From Algiphilus sp022763315 (GTDB lineage: Bacteria; Pseudomonadota; Gammaproteobacteria; Nevskiales; Nevskiaceae), in NCBI RefSeq assembly GCF_965249985.1, contig NZ_OZ252280.1: a DNA stretch of 64,000 nucleotides. One strand, 5' to 3'. Of this stretch, positions 42,188-51,290 are shown piece after piece. The position numbers and the translations under genes were made by a program. How positions within the stretch are numbered: position 1 is the stretch's first letter; each line of letters opens with the position of its first letter. The notes beneath the pieces are model-generated. The model saw only the letters and a program-made list of their open reading frames with translations, had not been told where the DNA came from and did not search any database.

Positions 42188-43138
42188 ATGGCCAGAATGC
42201 AGATGCGCGACGGCGCAAAACTCCACTATATCGACGTCGGACGCGGCGAACCGGTCGTGCTTCTGCACGGTTTCGCCATGCAGGGGGCGCTCTGGCTTCC
42301 CTTCGCCCTGCGTCACGCCCATCGCTATCGCTTCATCCTTCCTGATCTGCGCGGTTTCGGGCGCTCGCACGGGCTGGCCCTGGCGACCCCGGTGCTGCTC
42401 GACCAGCACGCCAACGATCTCGCGGACCTGGTACGTGGGCTGGGCCTGCATGACTTCCGGCTGGGTGGGTTGTCGATGGGGGCCTGCACGGCGCTGCAAT
42501 ACCACCGCCGCTACGGCTTCGAGGGCGTGCGCGCCTATCTGCACATCGATCAGGCGCCGCGTGTGCTCAACGCCGCCGACTGGCAATGCGGTCTGATGGG
42601 CGACGAGCAGGATCAGCGCCTGTCCGAGTGGGCGGCGGTGATGGAGCAGCTCGAACCCTGGCGCGGACGCTCCTTCCGCGCCATTCCGGTGCGGCTGCGT
42701 CAGCGTTTCTGGCACGTCCTGTCGGACTTCTACGGCAGCGCCTTTCATCGCCGCGGCTGGAAGCAAACGACGCGGCTGGCGCGCTACGAGCGCTTCGTGC
42801 AGGCCGTCGCGCCGACGCGACACTGGACCATTTACCTCGACTGCATGCGCTCCTATCTGCACGACAATTACGATTGGCGGGAATCACTGAAGTCGCTTGA
42901 TACGCCGCTGACGGCGATGGTCGGCATGCAGTCGGCGATGTATCCGGCCGAGGGCCAGCTCCACATCCAGGACCTGGTGCCGCATGCGCGCATCGAGCGT
43001 TTCGAGCAATGCGGACACGCCATTCCTTTCGACGCCCCGATCCGCTTCCAGCGCGGGCTGGGCCGCTTCCTGCGCGAGACGGCCGACGCGGGTCTTGCGC
43101 GCCCGCGTCCAACGGTGGGCCTTTCGCGCGCGGCCTGA
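42188..43138 (+). CDS. Alpha/beta hydrolase
   Basis: 316 residues from the ATG at 42188; the next in-frame ATG is at 42200 and no strong ribosome-binding site discriminates. 'VVLLHGFAMQGALW' is the oxyanion region, 'GLSMG' carries the nucleophile Ser, and 'FEQCGHAIPFDAP' the catalytic His. Cytosolic hydrolase, substrate unknown. Divergent from the dehydrogenase-cupin gene (65-bp gap) and convergent with speA (9-bp gap). Confidence 0.8.
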   Translation: MARMQMRDGAKLHYIDVGRGEPVVLLHGFAMQGALWLPFALRHAHRYRFILPDLRGFGRSHGLALATPVLLDQHANDLADLVRGLGLHDFRLGGLSMGACTALQYHRRYGFEGVRAYLHIDQAPRVLNAADWQCGLMGDEQDQRLSEWAAVMEQLEPWRGRSFRAIPVRLRQRFWHVLSDFYGSAFHRRGWKQTTRLARYERFVQAVAPTRHWTIYLDCMRSYLHDNYDWRESLKSLDTPLTAMVGMQSAMYPAEGQLHIQDLVPHARIERFEQCGHAIPFDAPIRFQRGLGRFLRETADAGLARPRPTVGLSRAA

Positions 43139-43147
43139 GCCGAGGTC

Positions 43148-45046
43148 TCAGGTCTCGCTGAGGTAGGTATACCCGGAGAGGCCCGCTTCCAGCTCGGCCA
43201 GCAGGGCGGCGGCATCCCGGCGCGGCAGGCCCAGCGCGTTGATCTTGCTGCGATAGCTGCGTGTCAGCGCCTCGGGCGCGAAATGCACATAGCGCAGCAG
43301 GTCGCTGGCGGCATCGCCTTGTTCCGGGGCCTCCAGCCGCCAGCCTTCCGCGCTGGCCTCGTCCAGCACGACATTGACGGCATTGGTGTCGCCGAAGAGG
43401 TTGTGCATATCACCCAGGATTTCCTGGTAAGCGCCCACCATGAAAAAGGCCAACCAGTAGGGCTCGTCCGGTCGCAGGCTATGCGCGGCCATGGTGGCTT
43501 CGACGCCGCGGCGGTCGACATAGCGGTCGATACGGCCATCGGAGTCGCAGGTCAGATCGCAGACCGAGATGCGCTGATCCGGCGGTTCGTCGAGACGCGC
43601 GACGGGCAGGATCGGAAAGACCTGATCGATGGCCCAGATGTCCGGCAAGGACTGGAACACCGAAAAATTGCAGAAATACTTGCGCGCCAGTCGCTCTTCC
43701 AACTCGTCCAAGGCGTCGCGGTGGGCGCGGATGGTGGGGTCCAGGCGGGCGCGCACGCCGAAGCAGATGGCGGCGTAGAGCTGTTCGGCGCGGGCGCGTG
43801 CGGCCAGGTCCAGCACGCCGTGGGTGTACTGGCTCTGCACGTCGGCCAGCCAGGCGGCGGCGTCGTGCCAGACTTCCAGCGGCGGCCGGTGGTCCAGCTC
43901 GTCGACCAGACCATGCAGTTCCTGCAGCGTGTGCGGCTCTTTCTCGTCCGCCTTGGGGGGTTGGATGTCGGGCGTGGCCTCGACATCGACCACATCCGTA
44001 ATCAGTACCGCGTGGTGCGCGGTGAGCGCGCGCCCGGATTCGGAGATGACGTCGGGTTCCGGCGCACCGGTCTGGGCGCAGGCATCCTTCAGGGTGCGCA
44101 GGATGGCGGTGGCGTACTCGCGCTGCGAGTAGTTCATCGAGCAGTCGCTGCGCGAACGCGTGCCTTCGTAATCGACCCCGAGGCCGCCGCCCACATCCAT
44201 GACCGCGACCGGCGCTCCGAGCTGACGCAGCTCGGTGTAGAAGCGCGCGGCCTCGCGCATGCCGCGGTGGATGTCGCCGACGTTGGCAACCTGCGAGCCC
44301 AGATGAAAATGCAGCATCTGCACGCAATCCAGGCGCTGGGCTTCGCGCAGGGTGTCCAGGGCGCTCAGTACCTGCGCAGCGGAAAGACCAAATTTGGAGC
44401 GCTCGCCGCCGGTGTTCTGCCATTTGCCGGCGCTGATCGCCGCCAGACGCACGCGCAGGCCGATGCGCGGCGCCACGTCCAGCGCATCGGCTTCGCGCAT
44501 GACGATGGCGAGTTCCGACAGCTTCTCAATGACGATGTAGACCTGATGCCCCAGCTTCTCGCCGATCAGGGCGCGGCGGATGTAAGTCCGATCCTTGTAG
44601 CCATTGCAGACGATGACCGAGCCCGGCGCGGCAATACCGAGCACGGCCGCCAGTTCCGGCTTACTGCCTGCCTCCAGACCAACACGGCTGCCGCCCGCGC
44701 GCACGATGCGCTCGACCACGCTGTGCTGCTGGTTGACCTTGATGGGATAGACGGCGCGATAGCGCCCCTGATAATCGAGCGCCTCGCGCGCGCTGTCGAA
44801 GGCGCCCACGAGGGCGTCGATGCGATCGGCGATGATGTCCGGAAAACGCAACAGCACGGGCAGCTCCAGCCCGGCCTCGGGGAGCCGCCGCGTCAGTTCC
44901 GCCAGGTCGATGGAAGGGCCGTCCGCGCCGCGCGGCCGCATGTGCAAATGGCCGTTGCCGGCAACATCGACGTAGCCTTCGCTCCATTGCGGAATGTTGT
45001 AGAGCGCCGCGGCATCCGCCGCGCGCCAAGGGCGATCATGCATCAT
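43148..45046 (-). CDS. speA: Biosynthetic arginine decarboxylase
   Basis: 632 residues, the normal length for SpeA. 'YPIKVNQQH' carries the PLP-binding Lys103. 'LQMLHFHLGSQVAN'-type text ('QMLHFHLGSQVAN') and 'VMDVGGGLGVDYEG' are fold III decarboxylase motifs, and 'CDSDGRIDRYVDR' is the second substrate region. It converts arginine to agmatine, the first step of a polyamine route. It is divergent from the spermidine synthase gene over 55 bp, so both polyamine genes may share control. Confidence 0.93.
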   Translation of the reverse strand: MMHDRPWRAADAAALYNIPQWSEGYVDVAGNGHLHMRPRGADGPSIDLAELTRRLPEAGLELPVLLRFPDIIADRIDALVGAFDSAREALDYQGRYRAVYPIKVNQQHSVVERIVRAGGSRVGLEAGSKPELAAVLGIAAPGSVIVCNGYKDRTYIRRALIGEKLGHQVYIVIEKLSELAIVMREADALDVAPRIGLRVRLAAISAGKWQNTGGERSKFGLSAAQVLSALDTLREAQRLDCVQMLHFHLGSQVANVGDIHRGMREAARFYTELRQLGAPVAVMDVGGGLGVDYEGTRSRSDCSMNYSQREYATAILRTLKDACAQTGAPEPDVISESGRALTAHHAVLITDVVDVEATPDIQPPKADEKEPHTLQELHGLVDELDHRPPLEVWHDAAAWLADVQSQYTHGVLDLAARARAEQLYAAICFGVRARLDPTIRAHRDALDELEERLARKYFCNFSVFQSLPDIWAIDQVFPILPVARLDEPPDQRISVCDLTCDSDGRIDRYVDRRGVEATMAAHSLRPDEPYWLAFFMVGAYQEILGDMHNLFGDTNAVNVVLDEASAEGWRLEAPEQGDAASDLLRYVHFAPEALTRSYRSKINALGLPRRDAAALLAELEAGLSGYTYLSET

Positions 45047-45068
45047 GAGAGCTTCCGCAGCCTTTGCT

Positions 45069-45074
45069 TATACT
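45069..45074 (+). promoter_or_regulatory. Candidate -10 element for speE
   Basis: TATACT lies 28 bp before the speE start in the short speA-speE gap and differs from the sigma-70 consensus by one base. No good -35 was found 16-18 bp upstream. Confidence 0.35.
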
Positions 45075-45101
45075 CGACGACCGTTTAGGGGGAATTCCGT
45101 T

Positions 45102-45959
45102 ATGACGCTGGCGAACCACTGGTTCACGGAACAGGACGAGCGAACCGGGACCGCATTGTCGCTCAGACTGGGCGCGCACGTGCATGGCGAGCAGACGCCC
45201 TATCAGCGTATCGACATCTACGAGACCGACACCTTCGGCCATCTGATGACGATCGACGGCTGCACCATGCTCAGCACACGCGACAATTTCCTCTATCACG
45301 AGATGATGTCGCATCCGGTACTGAACGCGCATCCGTGCCCCAAGCGCGTTGCCATCATCGGCGGTGGCGATTGCGGCACGCTGAATGAAGTCCTCAAGCA
45401 CGGCGAAGTCGAGTCCGCGATCCAGATCGAAATCGACGAGCGCGTCACCCGACTTGCCGAACGCTATTTCCCCGAACTGTGCGCCCGCAACGACGATCCG
45501 CGTGCCGAGTTTTTCTTTGGCGACGGTATCCAGTGGATGAAGGACGCCGCGCCGGGCAGCCTGGATGTGGTCATCATTGACTCCACCGATCCCGTGGGAC
45601 CGGCCGAGGGGCTGTTTGGCAAGCAGTTCTACATCGACGTGCTGCGTGCGCTGGGCGAGGGTGGTCTGATGGTGCAGCAGTCGGAATCGCCACTGCTGCA
45701 TCTCGATCTGATCCGCGACATGCATGCCGCCATGCGCGAGGCCGGCTTCGCGCAGACCCACCTGCTGCATTTCCCGCAGCCGATCTATCCGTCCGGCTGG
45801 TGGAGCGCAACGATGGCCTGCACGCGAGCGGCCACCCTGGAGGAACGCCTGGATGCGCGCGCCATTGCGGCGCTCGAGACCCGCTACTACAACGCCTCCA
45901 CGCATCGCGCCGCCTTTGCGTTGCCCGGCTATGTCCGCGAGGTCCTGGATGCGATCTGA
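45102..45959 (+). CDS. speE: Spermidine synthase (aminopropyltransferase)
   Basis: 285 residues; the ATG at 45102 follows AGGGGGA. 'VAIIGGGDCGTLNEVLKH' is the decarboxylated-SAM site and 'DSTDPVGPAEGLF' holds the catalytic Asp. 'YQRIDIYETDTFGHLMTIDG' is the N-terminal beta-domain signature. It transfers aminopropyl from decarboxylated SAM to putrescine, giving spermidine. Pairing with speA across a divergent promoter fits one pathway. Confidence 0.93.
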   Translation: MTLANHWFTEQDERTGTALSLRLGAHVHGEQTPYQRIDIYETDTFGHLMTIDGCTMLSTRDNFLYHEMMSHPVLNAHPCPKRVAIIGGGDCGTLNEVLKHGEVESAIQIEIDERVTRLAERYFPELCARNDDPRAEFFFGDGIQWMKDAAPGSLDVVIIDSTDPVGPAEGLFGKQFYIDVLRALGEGGLMVQQSESPLLHLDLIRDMHAAMREAGFAQTHLLHFPQPIYPSGWWSATMACTRAATLEERLDARAIAALETRYYNASTHRAAFALPGYVREVLDAI

Positions 45960-45985
45960 GCCGGCGGGCGTGGCGAGTTGCGCCC

Positions 45986-46423
45986 CTACTCGGCGCAGGC
46001 GCGGTCGACGATGCGTTCCTGGCGCGCAATCAGCCGCGTGCGCTGCGTTTCGCTGAGTTCGCGCTCCTCACCAAGCAGGTCGGTTTCAATGATGCGGCTG
46101 GCAGACTGATAGCTGGTCAGGGTCTCTCGCGCCTTCGCGCAGCTGGGAATGTCGCGCTCGCGCAACGGGGGCGCATCCTCTGCCGCCGCCTGCCGCTGGG
46201 GTTCGGTCGGGCGCCTCGAGGAGGAGGGCGGGATCTCGCCCAGGCGGCTGCCGGGTTGCAGGCGCTGGGCCTGCACGCCGGGCGGGGGGCGGTCGCCAAA
46301 ATGGAGTTGTCCGCCGCTATCCGTCCAGCGATAGACCCCAGCCATGGTGTGCAGTGGCAGGCCCGCCGCGGCGAGCAGCACGCACAACCCCAAATATCGC
46401 ATTGGTATCCGTAGATGCAGCAT
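45986..46423 (-). CDS. DUF4124 protein, secreted
   Basis: 145 residues; the ATG at 46423 has GGAGG 13 bases upstream, and an ATG at 46402 would give a tighter signal peptide ('MRYLGLCVLLAAAG'). 'GVYRWTDSGGQLHFGDRPP' (about 29-47) is the DUF4124 motif, a small beta domain found in many proteobacterial envelope proteins. The rest is Pro/Ser/Arg-rich, then a predicted helical region with two Cys. Function unknown. Confidence 0.75.
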   Translation of the reverse strand: MLHLRIPMRYLGLCVLLAAAGLPLHTMAGVYRWTDSGGQLHFGDRPPPGVQAQRLQPGSRLGEIPPSSSRRPTEPQRQAAAEDAPPLRERDIPSCAKARETLTSYQSASRIIETDLLGEERELSETQRTRLIARQERIVDRACAE

Positions 46424-46442
46424 GGTCGTAGTCTAGCCTCCC

Positions 46443-46685
46443 ATGTCCGATCCCGATCAAGCCACGCGCCAACCGCTGCTCGTCAAGCCGACGGCCGGTG
46501 AATACCGCGCCTGCGGCTGCGGCCAGAGCCCGGTCTGGCCGCTGTGTCCGGCCTCCTGTGAGCGCAGCGAGGCTTCGCCTTTCTTCCGCGTCCGGCGCGA
46601 CGGCGCGCGCGTCTGGTTATGCCGTTGCGGCCACAGTCGCCGCTTCCCGCATTGTGACGGACGCCACAACCGGCTGCCCGACTAG
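46443..46685 (+). CDS. Tandem CDGSH iron-sulfur protein with an altered first motif
   Basis: 80 residues. The second half has a canonical CDGSH-type site: C60-x-C62-x8-C71-D-G-x-H75. The first half keeps the same spacing, C24-x-C26-x8-C35-x3-C39, but His is replaced by Cys39 ('CPASC' for 'CDGSH'). CDGSH proteins bind 2Fe-2S clusters by three Cys and one His; the first site here could be four-Cys. Role probably redox or cluster transfer. No Shine-Dalgarno is visible. Its stop shares the palindrome CTAG with the stop of the convergent antiporter gene. Confidence 0.8.
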   Translation: MSDPDQATRQPLLVKPTAGEYRACGCGQSPVWPLCPASCERSEASPFFRVRRDGARVWLCRCGHSRRFPHCDGRHNRLPD

Positions 46686-48274
46686 GCGATCCGTTGGTGA
46701 CTGAAGCCGATCTCTTCGGCAGCGTGATCGGCAAGACCGGCGCCGGCTTCGGAATAGACGTGGAAGACGGAATCCGCGCCGCGATCGCGCAGAGGCTGAA
46801 TCTCGTCCTCGTAGTTGACCACCGCGGCAATATGGCCCGCAAAGTCGCGGTCGCGCAGCTGCTCGATGGCAAACAGGTTGCCGGCGTGATGTGGCATGGC
46901 CAGGACCACCAAATCCACCGTGGGTGATACCAGCAGCTTGTCCCAGAAATCCGAATCGGCGGCGTCGCCTTCGATGACATGGAAGCCGCTCTGCTGTAGT
47001 TCGCGGACCCGCTTCGACATGTTGTCAACGCCAAGAACGCGGCGGCCGAAGGCGTGGGCGAAGCGGTCGTAGGCGCCGCGACCGATGCGGCCCATGCCGA
47101 GAATCACGACTTCGGCGTCTCCCAGGTCGATCGGGCGGTCCTTGACGTGCAGATGCTTCGATTCGAAACGGGCCAGCAGGCGCCCGAAGCGCCGATACAG
47201 CGCCTCGCCGCCCTTGGTGAGTGGAGAACTGAGCACAAAGCTCGCCGCCACCACCAACGACAGCACGGTCAGCCATTCCGTGTCGAGCAGGCCTTGTGAT
47301 GTGGCCACCGCGGCCACGATCAGTCCGAATTCGGAAAAATTGGTGAGCCCGAGGGTGGCCAGCACGCTGCTGCGAGCGCGCATGCGGAACAGGACGAAGG
47401 TGAACAAATAAACGGCGCTCTTGATGAGCAGCGCGACCAGCAGCAGGGCGGCGATCCCCACTGACTCCCAGGTGGGCATGGCCTGTAATCCCAGACTGAC
47501 GAAAAAGCAGATCAGGAACAGGTCCTTGAGATTGAACAAGGCGCGCGCGAGTGCGCCGGAGGCGGTGTGCGGCGCCAGCAGCATGCCCGCGACGAGCGCG
47601 CCGAAGTCACCCTTGATGCCAAGCAACTCGAACAGGCCATAGCCCACGACAAGGGCGAAAGTCACGCCGAAGAGCACCTGCACCTCGCCGTGACCGGCGC
47701 GTTCCATCAGCTTCTGCAGCAGCGGTGCGGCGGGGATCAGCAACAGCAGCAGAACCGCCCATGGGCTGGGCGCGGTGCCGCTCGAGGCCGCCATGAAGCC
47801 CACCGCGAAAATGTCCTGCATGATCAGGACGCCGATGGCCACCCGTCCATAGAAGGAATTGCTTTCGCTGCGATCCTCCAGCGCCTTGACCACGAATACC
47901 GTGCTGGAGAAGGACAGTGCAAAGGCCAGCAACAGCACTTGCAGGCCCGCGACCTGACTGAGCAGAGGCAGTGCCACCAGCTTGCTGACCACCACGATGA
48001 AGACGGCGATGGCACTGGTGCTCAGCGCCATATGCAGAGTGGCGGAACCCCATACCGCGCGGTCCAGCAGGGTGCGGATATTGAGCTTCAGCCCGATGGT
48101 GAACAGCAGCAGGGTGACGCCAATATCGGCCAGTTTGGCGATGGCCTCGGATTGTTCAAAGCCAAAGAAATTGAGGGCAAAGCCCGCGGCAAGGAAGCCC
48201 AGCAGCGGCGGCATGCGCAACACGTGGGCGACAAAGCCCCCGATAAACGCCACCCCGATGATGACTGGGTCCAA
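46682..48274 (-). CDS. Kef-type (CPA2) monovalent cation:proton antiporter with TrkA-N domain
   Basis: 530 residues starting at a TTG (48274) with AGGGGG nine bases upstream; no better ATG aligns with the family start. About 12-13 membrane helices span residues 1-365. A cytosolic TrkA-N/RCK domain with 'VVILGMGRIGRGAYDRFA' binds NAD(H) or nucleotides near 390-500. It exchanges K+ or Na+ for protons at the inner membrane. Lies 61 bp downstream of glnB/glnK and may be read from the same promoter. Confidence 0.88.
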   Translation of the reverse strand: MDPVIIGVAFIGGFVAHVLRMPPLLGFLAAGFALNFFGFEQSEAIAKLADIGVTLLLFTIGLKLNIRTLLDRAVWGSATLHMALSTSAIAVFIVVVSKLVALPLLSQVAGLQVLLLAFALSFSSTVFVVKALEDRSESNSFYGRVAIGVLIMQDIFAVGFMAASSGTAPSPWAVLLLLLIPAAPLLQKLMERAGHGEVQVLFGVTFALVVGYGLFELLGIKGDFGALVAGMLLAPHTASGALARALFNLKDLFLICFFVSLGLQAMPTWESVGIAALLLVALLIKSAVYLFTFVLFRMRARSSVLATLGLTNFSEFGLIVAAVATSQGLLDTEWLTVLSLVVAASFVLSSPLTKGGEALYRRFGRLLARFESKHLHVKDRPIDLGDAEVVILGMGRIGRGAYDRFAHAFGRRVLGVDNMSKRVRELQQSGFHVIEGDAADSDFWDKLLVSPTVDLVVLAMPHHAGNLFAIEQLRDRDFAGHIAAVVNYEDEIQPLRDRGADSVFHVYSEAGAGLADHAAEEIGFSHQRIA

Positions 48275-48335
48275 AGACCGGTCCCCCTAGTGATGCTGTC
48301 TGTACGCGCCGGCGCCCCTGCCCGCGCGCCACATC

Positions 48336-48674
48336 TCAGACGGCGCCGTCGCCGGTTTCCCCGGTACGGATGCGGACGGCTTGCTCCAGCGAGGCGATGA
48401 AGATCTTGCCGTCACCGATCTGTCCTGTCTTGGCCGCGCCCTGGATCGCTTCAATGGCCTGATCGACCATGTCCTCGGGCAGGGCGACTTCGAGCTTGAT
48501 CTTGGGCAGCAGGTCGACGGTGTACTCGGCGCCGCGGTAGAGCTCGGTGTGGCCCTTCTGGCGGCCAAAGCCGCGAACCTCGGTAACCGTCATGCCCTGT
48601 ACGCCCATGTCGGCGAGCGCTTCGCGCACGGCATCGAGCTTGAACGGTTTGATGATGGCGGTGAGCATTTTCAT
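48336..48674 (-). CDS. glnB: Nitrogen regulatory protein P-II
   Basis: 112 residues, normal P-II length. The T-loop 'GHTELYRGAEYTVDLLPK' contains Tyr51, the uridylylation site. 'MKMLTAIIKPFKLDAVREAL' (start block) and 'GDGKIFIASLEQAVRIRTGE' are the two P-II signatures (B- and C-loop). It senses 2-oxoglutarate, ATP/ADP and glutamine status and binds its targets accordingly. GlnK is an equally possible name; no amtB gene is adjacent. Confidence 0.93.
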   Translation of the reverse strand: MKMLTAIIKPFKLDAVREALADMGVQGMTVTEVRGFGRQKGHTELYRGAEYTVDLLPKIKLEVALPEDMVDQAIEAIQGAAKTGQIGDGKIFIASLEQAVRIRTGETGDGAV

Positions 48675-48739
48675 CGCGGTATTCCCATATGCCTGTGGTG
48701 GAAGTGTAGCAGTCGGCTGGCGCCATTCCGCCAGCGCCC

Positions 48740-48771
48740 AAAAAAGGCCGGCCCGTTTCCGGACCGGCCTT
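48740..48771 (-). terminator. Rho-independent terminator of fadE
   Basis: On the minus strand AAGGCCGG and CCGGCCTT pair as an 8-bp stem with a loop that can fold further, followed by six U residues, about 25 bases after the fadE stop codon. Confidence 0.8.
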
Positions 48772-48794
48772 GCGGCATTGCAGCAGTCGGGGCG

Positions 48795-51263
48795 TCAGGC
48801 GACCTGACGCTGATCCTCTTCAACCTCCGTGTGCGACGTGGTGACGGCAAACTGCGCCACGTACTCCTTCGGGAAGGCGTCGGTCTGGATGGCGTCGTAG
48901 CGCGCCGCGTCGTATTCCGCCACCAGATCGCGCTCGTCGGGCGTGAGCACGTTCTGCTTGACGGCGTCATCCAGCTTCTCGGCGGGCGAGTTCCCGCTGA
49001 GCTTGCCGGCGGACAGCGCCTTGAAATACTTCAGGTAAGGCGTCTCGGCACGCAGGCACAGTTCGAAGGTGTGCTCCATGCGGCCGATGGCGTCTTCCGG
49101 CCCGCCATTGATATAGACCAGCGAGGTCAGCTCGTCGCGCAGACGGCTTGGCTCCATCATGCTGTCGGCCAGCTCGCCGGTCAGCGTATCCGCCGGTTCG
49201 CGGTACGGGCGACCGAAGGGGAAGACCACAAAGCGCATCAGACGAGCCGCCAGCCGGTTGGGGAAGTTGGCGAAGAAGCCATTGAAGGCCTTGTCGATCT
49301 CTGCCAGGCAGTTGTCCAGCGCCCAGCGCGCGTGGGCGACGTGATCATCACGCTCGCCTTGGTGGCGGAAGTACCACAACACACCCGAGGCGATGTAGAG
49401 CTGCGACAGCACGTCGCCCAGGCGCGCGGACAGGCGCTCCTTGCGCTTCAGGTCACCGCCCAGCATGCCCATGGTGACGTCGGACACGAAGGCGAGCGAG
49501 GCGCTCATGCGCTCCAGCTGGCGGTAGTAGTCCTTGAGCGCGTGGTCGACCGGCGTCTTGGCGAGCTTGGCACCGGTCAGGCCCAGCGTGAGCGCGCGTG
49601 CGCCGCGGTTCACCGAGTAGCCGATATGCGACCACAGCTCGGTATCGAAGGCTTTGAGATCGTTGTTGCGCGCCGCTTCCATCTCCGGGAAGACGTGCGG
49701 GTGGCAGCGGATGGCGCCCTGACCGAAGATCATCAGATTGCGGGTCAGGATGTTGGCGCCTTCCACGGTGATCGCGATCGGGACCGCCTTGTAGGCCGAG
49801 GCCAGATAGTTGCGCGGTCCCTGCTGTACGCCACGACCGCTGTGGATGTCCATGGCGTCGATGATGATGCGGCGCATCATCTCGGTCATGTGGTACTTCG
49901 CCATGGCGGTCACCACCGACGGCGCACAGTGATCCACACCTGAGGCCGTCAGAAGACGCATGGATTCCAGGGTATAGGTCAGACCGCCAATGCGGCCGCT
50001 GGCTTCCTGGACGCCCTCGAACTTGCCGATGGCCAGCTTGAACTGGCGACGCACGCGGCCATAGGCGCCCGTCATGCGATAGGCGGCCTGGCCGGCAGCG
50101 GCAGCCAGCGCAGGCAGCGAGATACCGCGGCCTGCCGACAGGCACTCAACCAGCATGCGCCAGCCGCCACCCGCCTTCTGCGGACCGCCGATGATCCAGT
50201 CGATCGGGATGAAGACATCCTGACCGAAGATCGGACCATTCATGAAGGCCGAGCCGGGATAGTGGCGCTTGCCGATTTCGACGCCAGGGGTGTCGGCCGG
50301 AATCAGCGCACAGGTGATGCCATAGTCCTGCTTCGACTTGTCGCCCAGCAGTCCTTCCGGATCCTGCAGCTTGAAAGCCAGACCGACCACGGTGGCGATG
50401 GGCGCCAGCGTAATCCAACGCTTCGAGAAGTTGAGCCGGATGCCGAGTGTGCGCTCACCGTTGTACTCGCCGTAGCAGACCACGCCGTTGTCCGGCATGG
50501 CGGTGGCGTCGGAACCGACTTCCGGTCCGGTCAGACCGAAGCAGGGAATTTCCTCGCCGGTGACCAGGCGCGGCAACCACTTCTTCTGCTGTTCTGGGGT
50601 GCCGTAGTGCACCAGCAGCTCGCCCGGGCCGAGAGAGTTCGGCACCATGACCGTCACGGCGACCGCGATCGACTTGGTGGCGATCTTCGTGACCACTGCC
50701 GACTGCGCCACTGCGGAGAAGCCAAGACCGCCGTGCTCCTTCGGGATCAGCATGGCGAGGAAGCCCTGCTCGCGGATGTAGGCCATCACCGGCTCGGGGA
50801 TGTTGCGCGATTCGAACTCGATCTCCCAGTCGTCCACCATGCTGCACAGGGTCTCGACCTGGTTGTCGAGGAAATTCTGTTCCTCGTCGGTCAGCGGGGT
50901 GCAGGGGAATTCGTGCAGCTGATTCCAGTTCGGGCGACCGCGGAACATTTCCGCTTCCCACCAGACGTCGCCGGCCTCCAGCGCCTCGCGCTCGGTCTCC
51001 GACATCTCAGGCAGCACCTTCTTGAAGCCGGCGAAGATCGGCGCGGTTACCAACGATTTGCGCAGCGGCTTCAGCGTGAAGAAGGCGAAGCCGACCAGAA
51101 CGGCGCCCAGCACGCTGAGACCGACGGGGCCAAGAAAGCCCGTGAGGGCGCTGGCAGCGAAGGCCACGGCGAGAACACCCGTCCACGCGATCAGTGGTGC
51201 GCCGGTATAGGCGAGAACCCAGACGGCGGCGACGGCGATTACAGCAATGATCAAGCTCGTCAT
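48795..51263 (-). CDS. fadE: Acyl-CoA dehydrogenase FadE (DUF1974 type)
   Basis: 822 residues, the size of E. coli FadE. Two or three hydrophobic segments lie at 1-70, then the acyl-CoA dehydrogenase domain (about 85-540: 'PKEHGGLGFSAVAQS', 'CFGLTGPEVGSDA') and a C-terminal DUF1974 helical region ('SYVLSD'-equivalent 'AFVSDVTMGMLGGDLKRKE'). It introduces the trans-2 double bond in fatty acyl-CoA, first step of beta-oxidation, at the membrane. It lies beside a TetR regulator and a third DUF1329 gene, suggesting joint control of lipid or hydrocarbon use. Confidence 0.92.
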   Translation of the reverse strand: MTSLIIAVIAVAAVWVLAYTGAPLIAWTGVLAVAFAASALTGFLGPVGLSVLGAVLVGFAFFTLKPLRKSLVTAPIFAGFKKVLPEMSETEREALEAGDVWWEAEMFRGRPNWNQLHEFPCTPLTDEEQNFLDNQVETLCSMVDDWEIEFESRNIPEPVMAYIREQGFLAMLIPKEHGGLGFSAVAQSAVVTKIATKSIAVAVTVMVPNSLGPGELLVHYGTPEQQKKWLPRLVTGEEIPCFGLTGPEVGSDATAMPDNGVVCYGEYNGERTLGIRLNFSKRWITLAPIATVVGLAFKLQDPEGLLGDKSKQDYGITCALIPADTPGVEIGKRHYPGSAFMNGPIFGQDVFIPIDWIIGGPQKAGGGWRMLVECLSAGRGISLPALAAAAGQAAYRMTGAYGRVRRQFKLAIGKFEGVQEASGRIGGLTYTLESMRLLTASGVDHCAPSVVTAMAKYHMTEMMRRIIIDAMDIHSGRGVQQGPRNYLASAYKAVPIAITVEGANILTRNLMIFGQGAIRCHPHVFPEMEAARNNDLKAFDTELWSHIGYSVNRGARALTLGLTGAKLAKTPVDHALKDYYRQLERMSASLAFVSDVTMGMLGGDLKRKERLSARLGDVLSQLYIASGVLWYFRHQGERDDHVAHARWALDNCLAEIDKAFNGFFANFPNRLAARLMRFVVFPFGRPYREPADTLTGELADSMMEPSRLRDELTSLVYINGGPEDAIGRMEHTFELCLRAETPYLKYFKALSAGKLSGNSPAEKLDDAVKQNVLTPDERDLVAEYDAARYDAIQTDAFPKEYVAQFAVTTSHTEVEEDQRQVA

Positions 51264-51290
51264 GATTACACTCCGGATATCAATCCATGA

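Noticed and set aside
43283..45088. 601-residue plus-strand frame opposite speA
   Set aside because: speA is unambiguous on the minus strand; the opposite frame lacks any recognisable motif.
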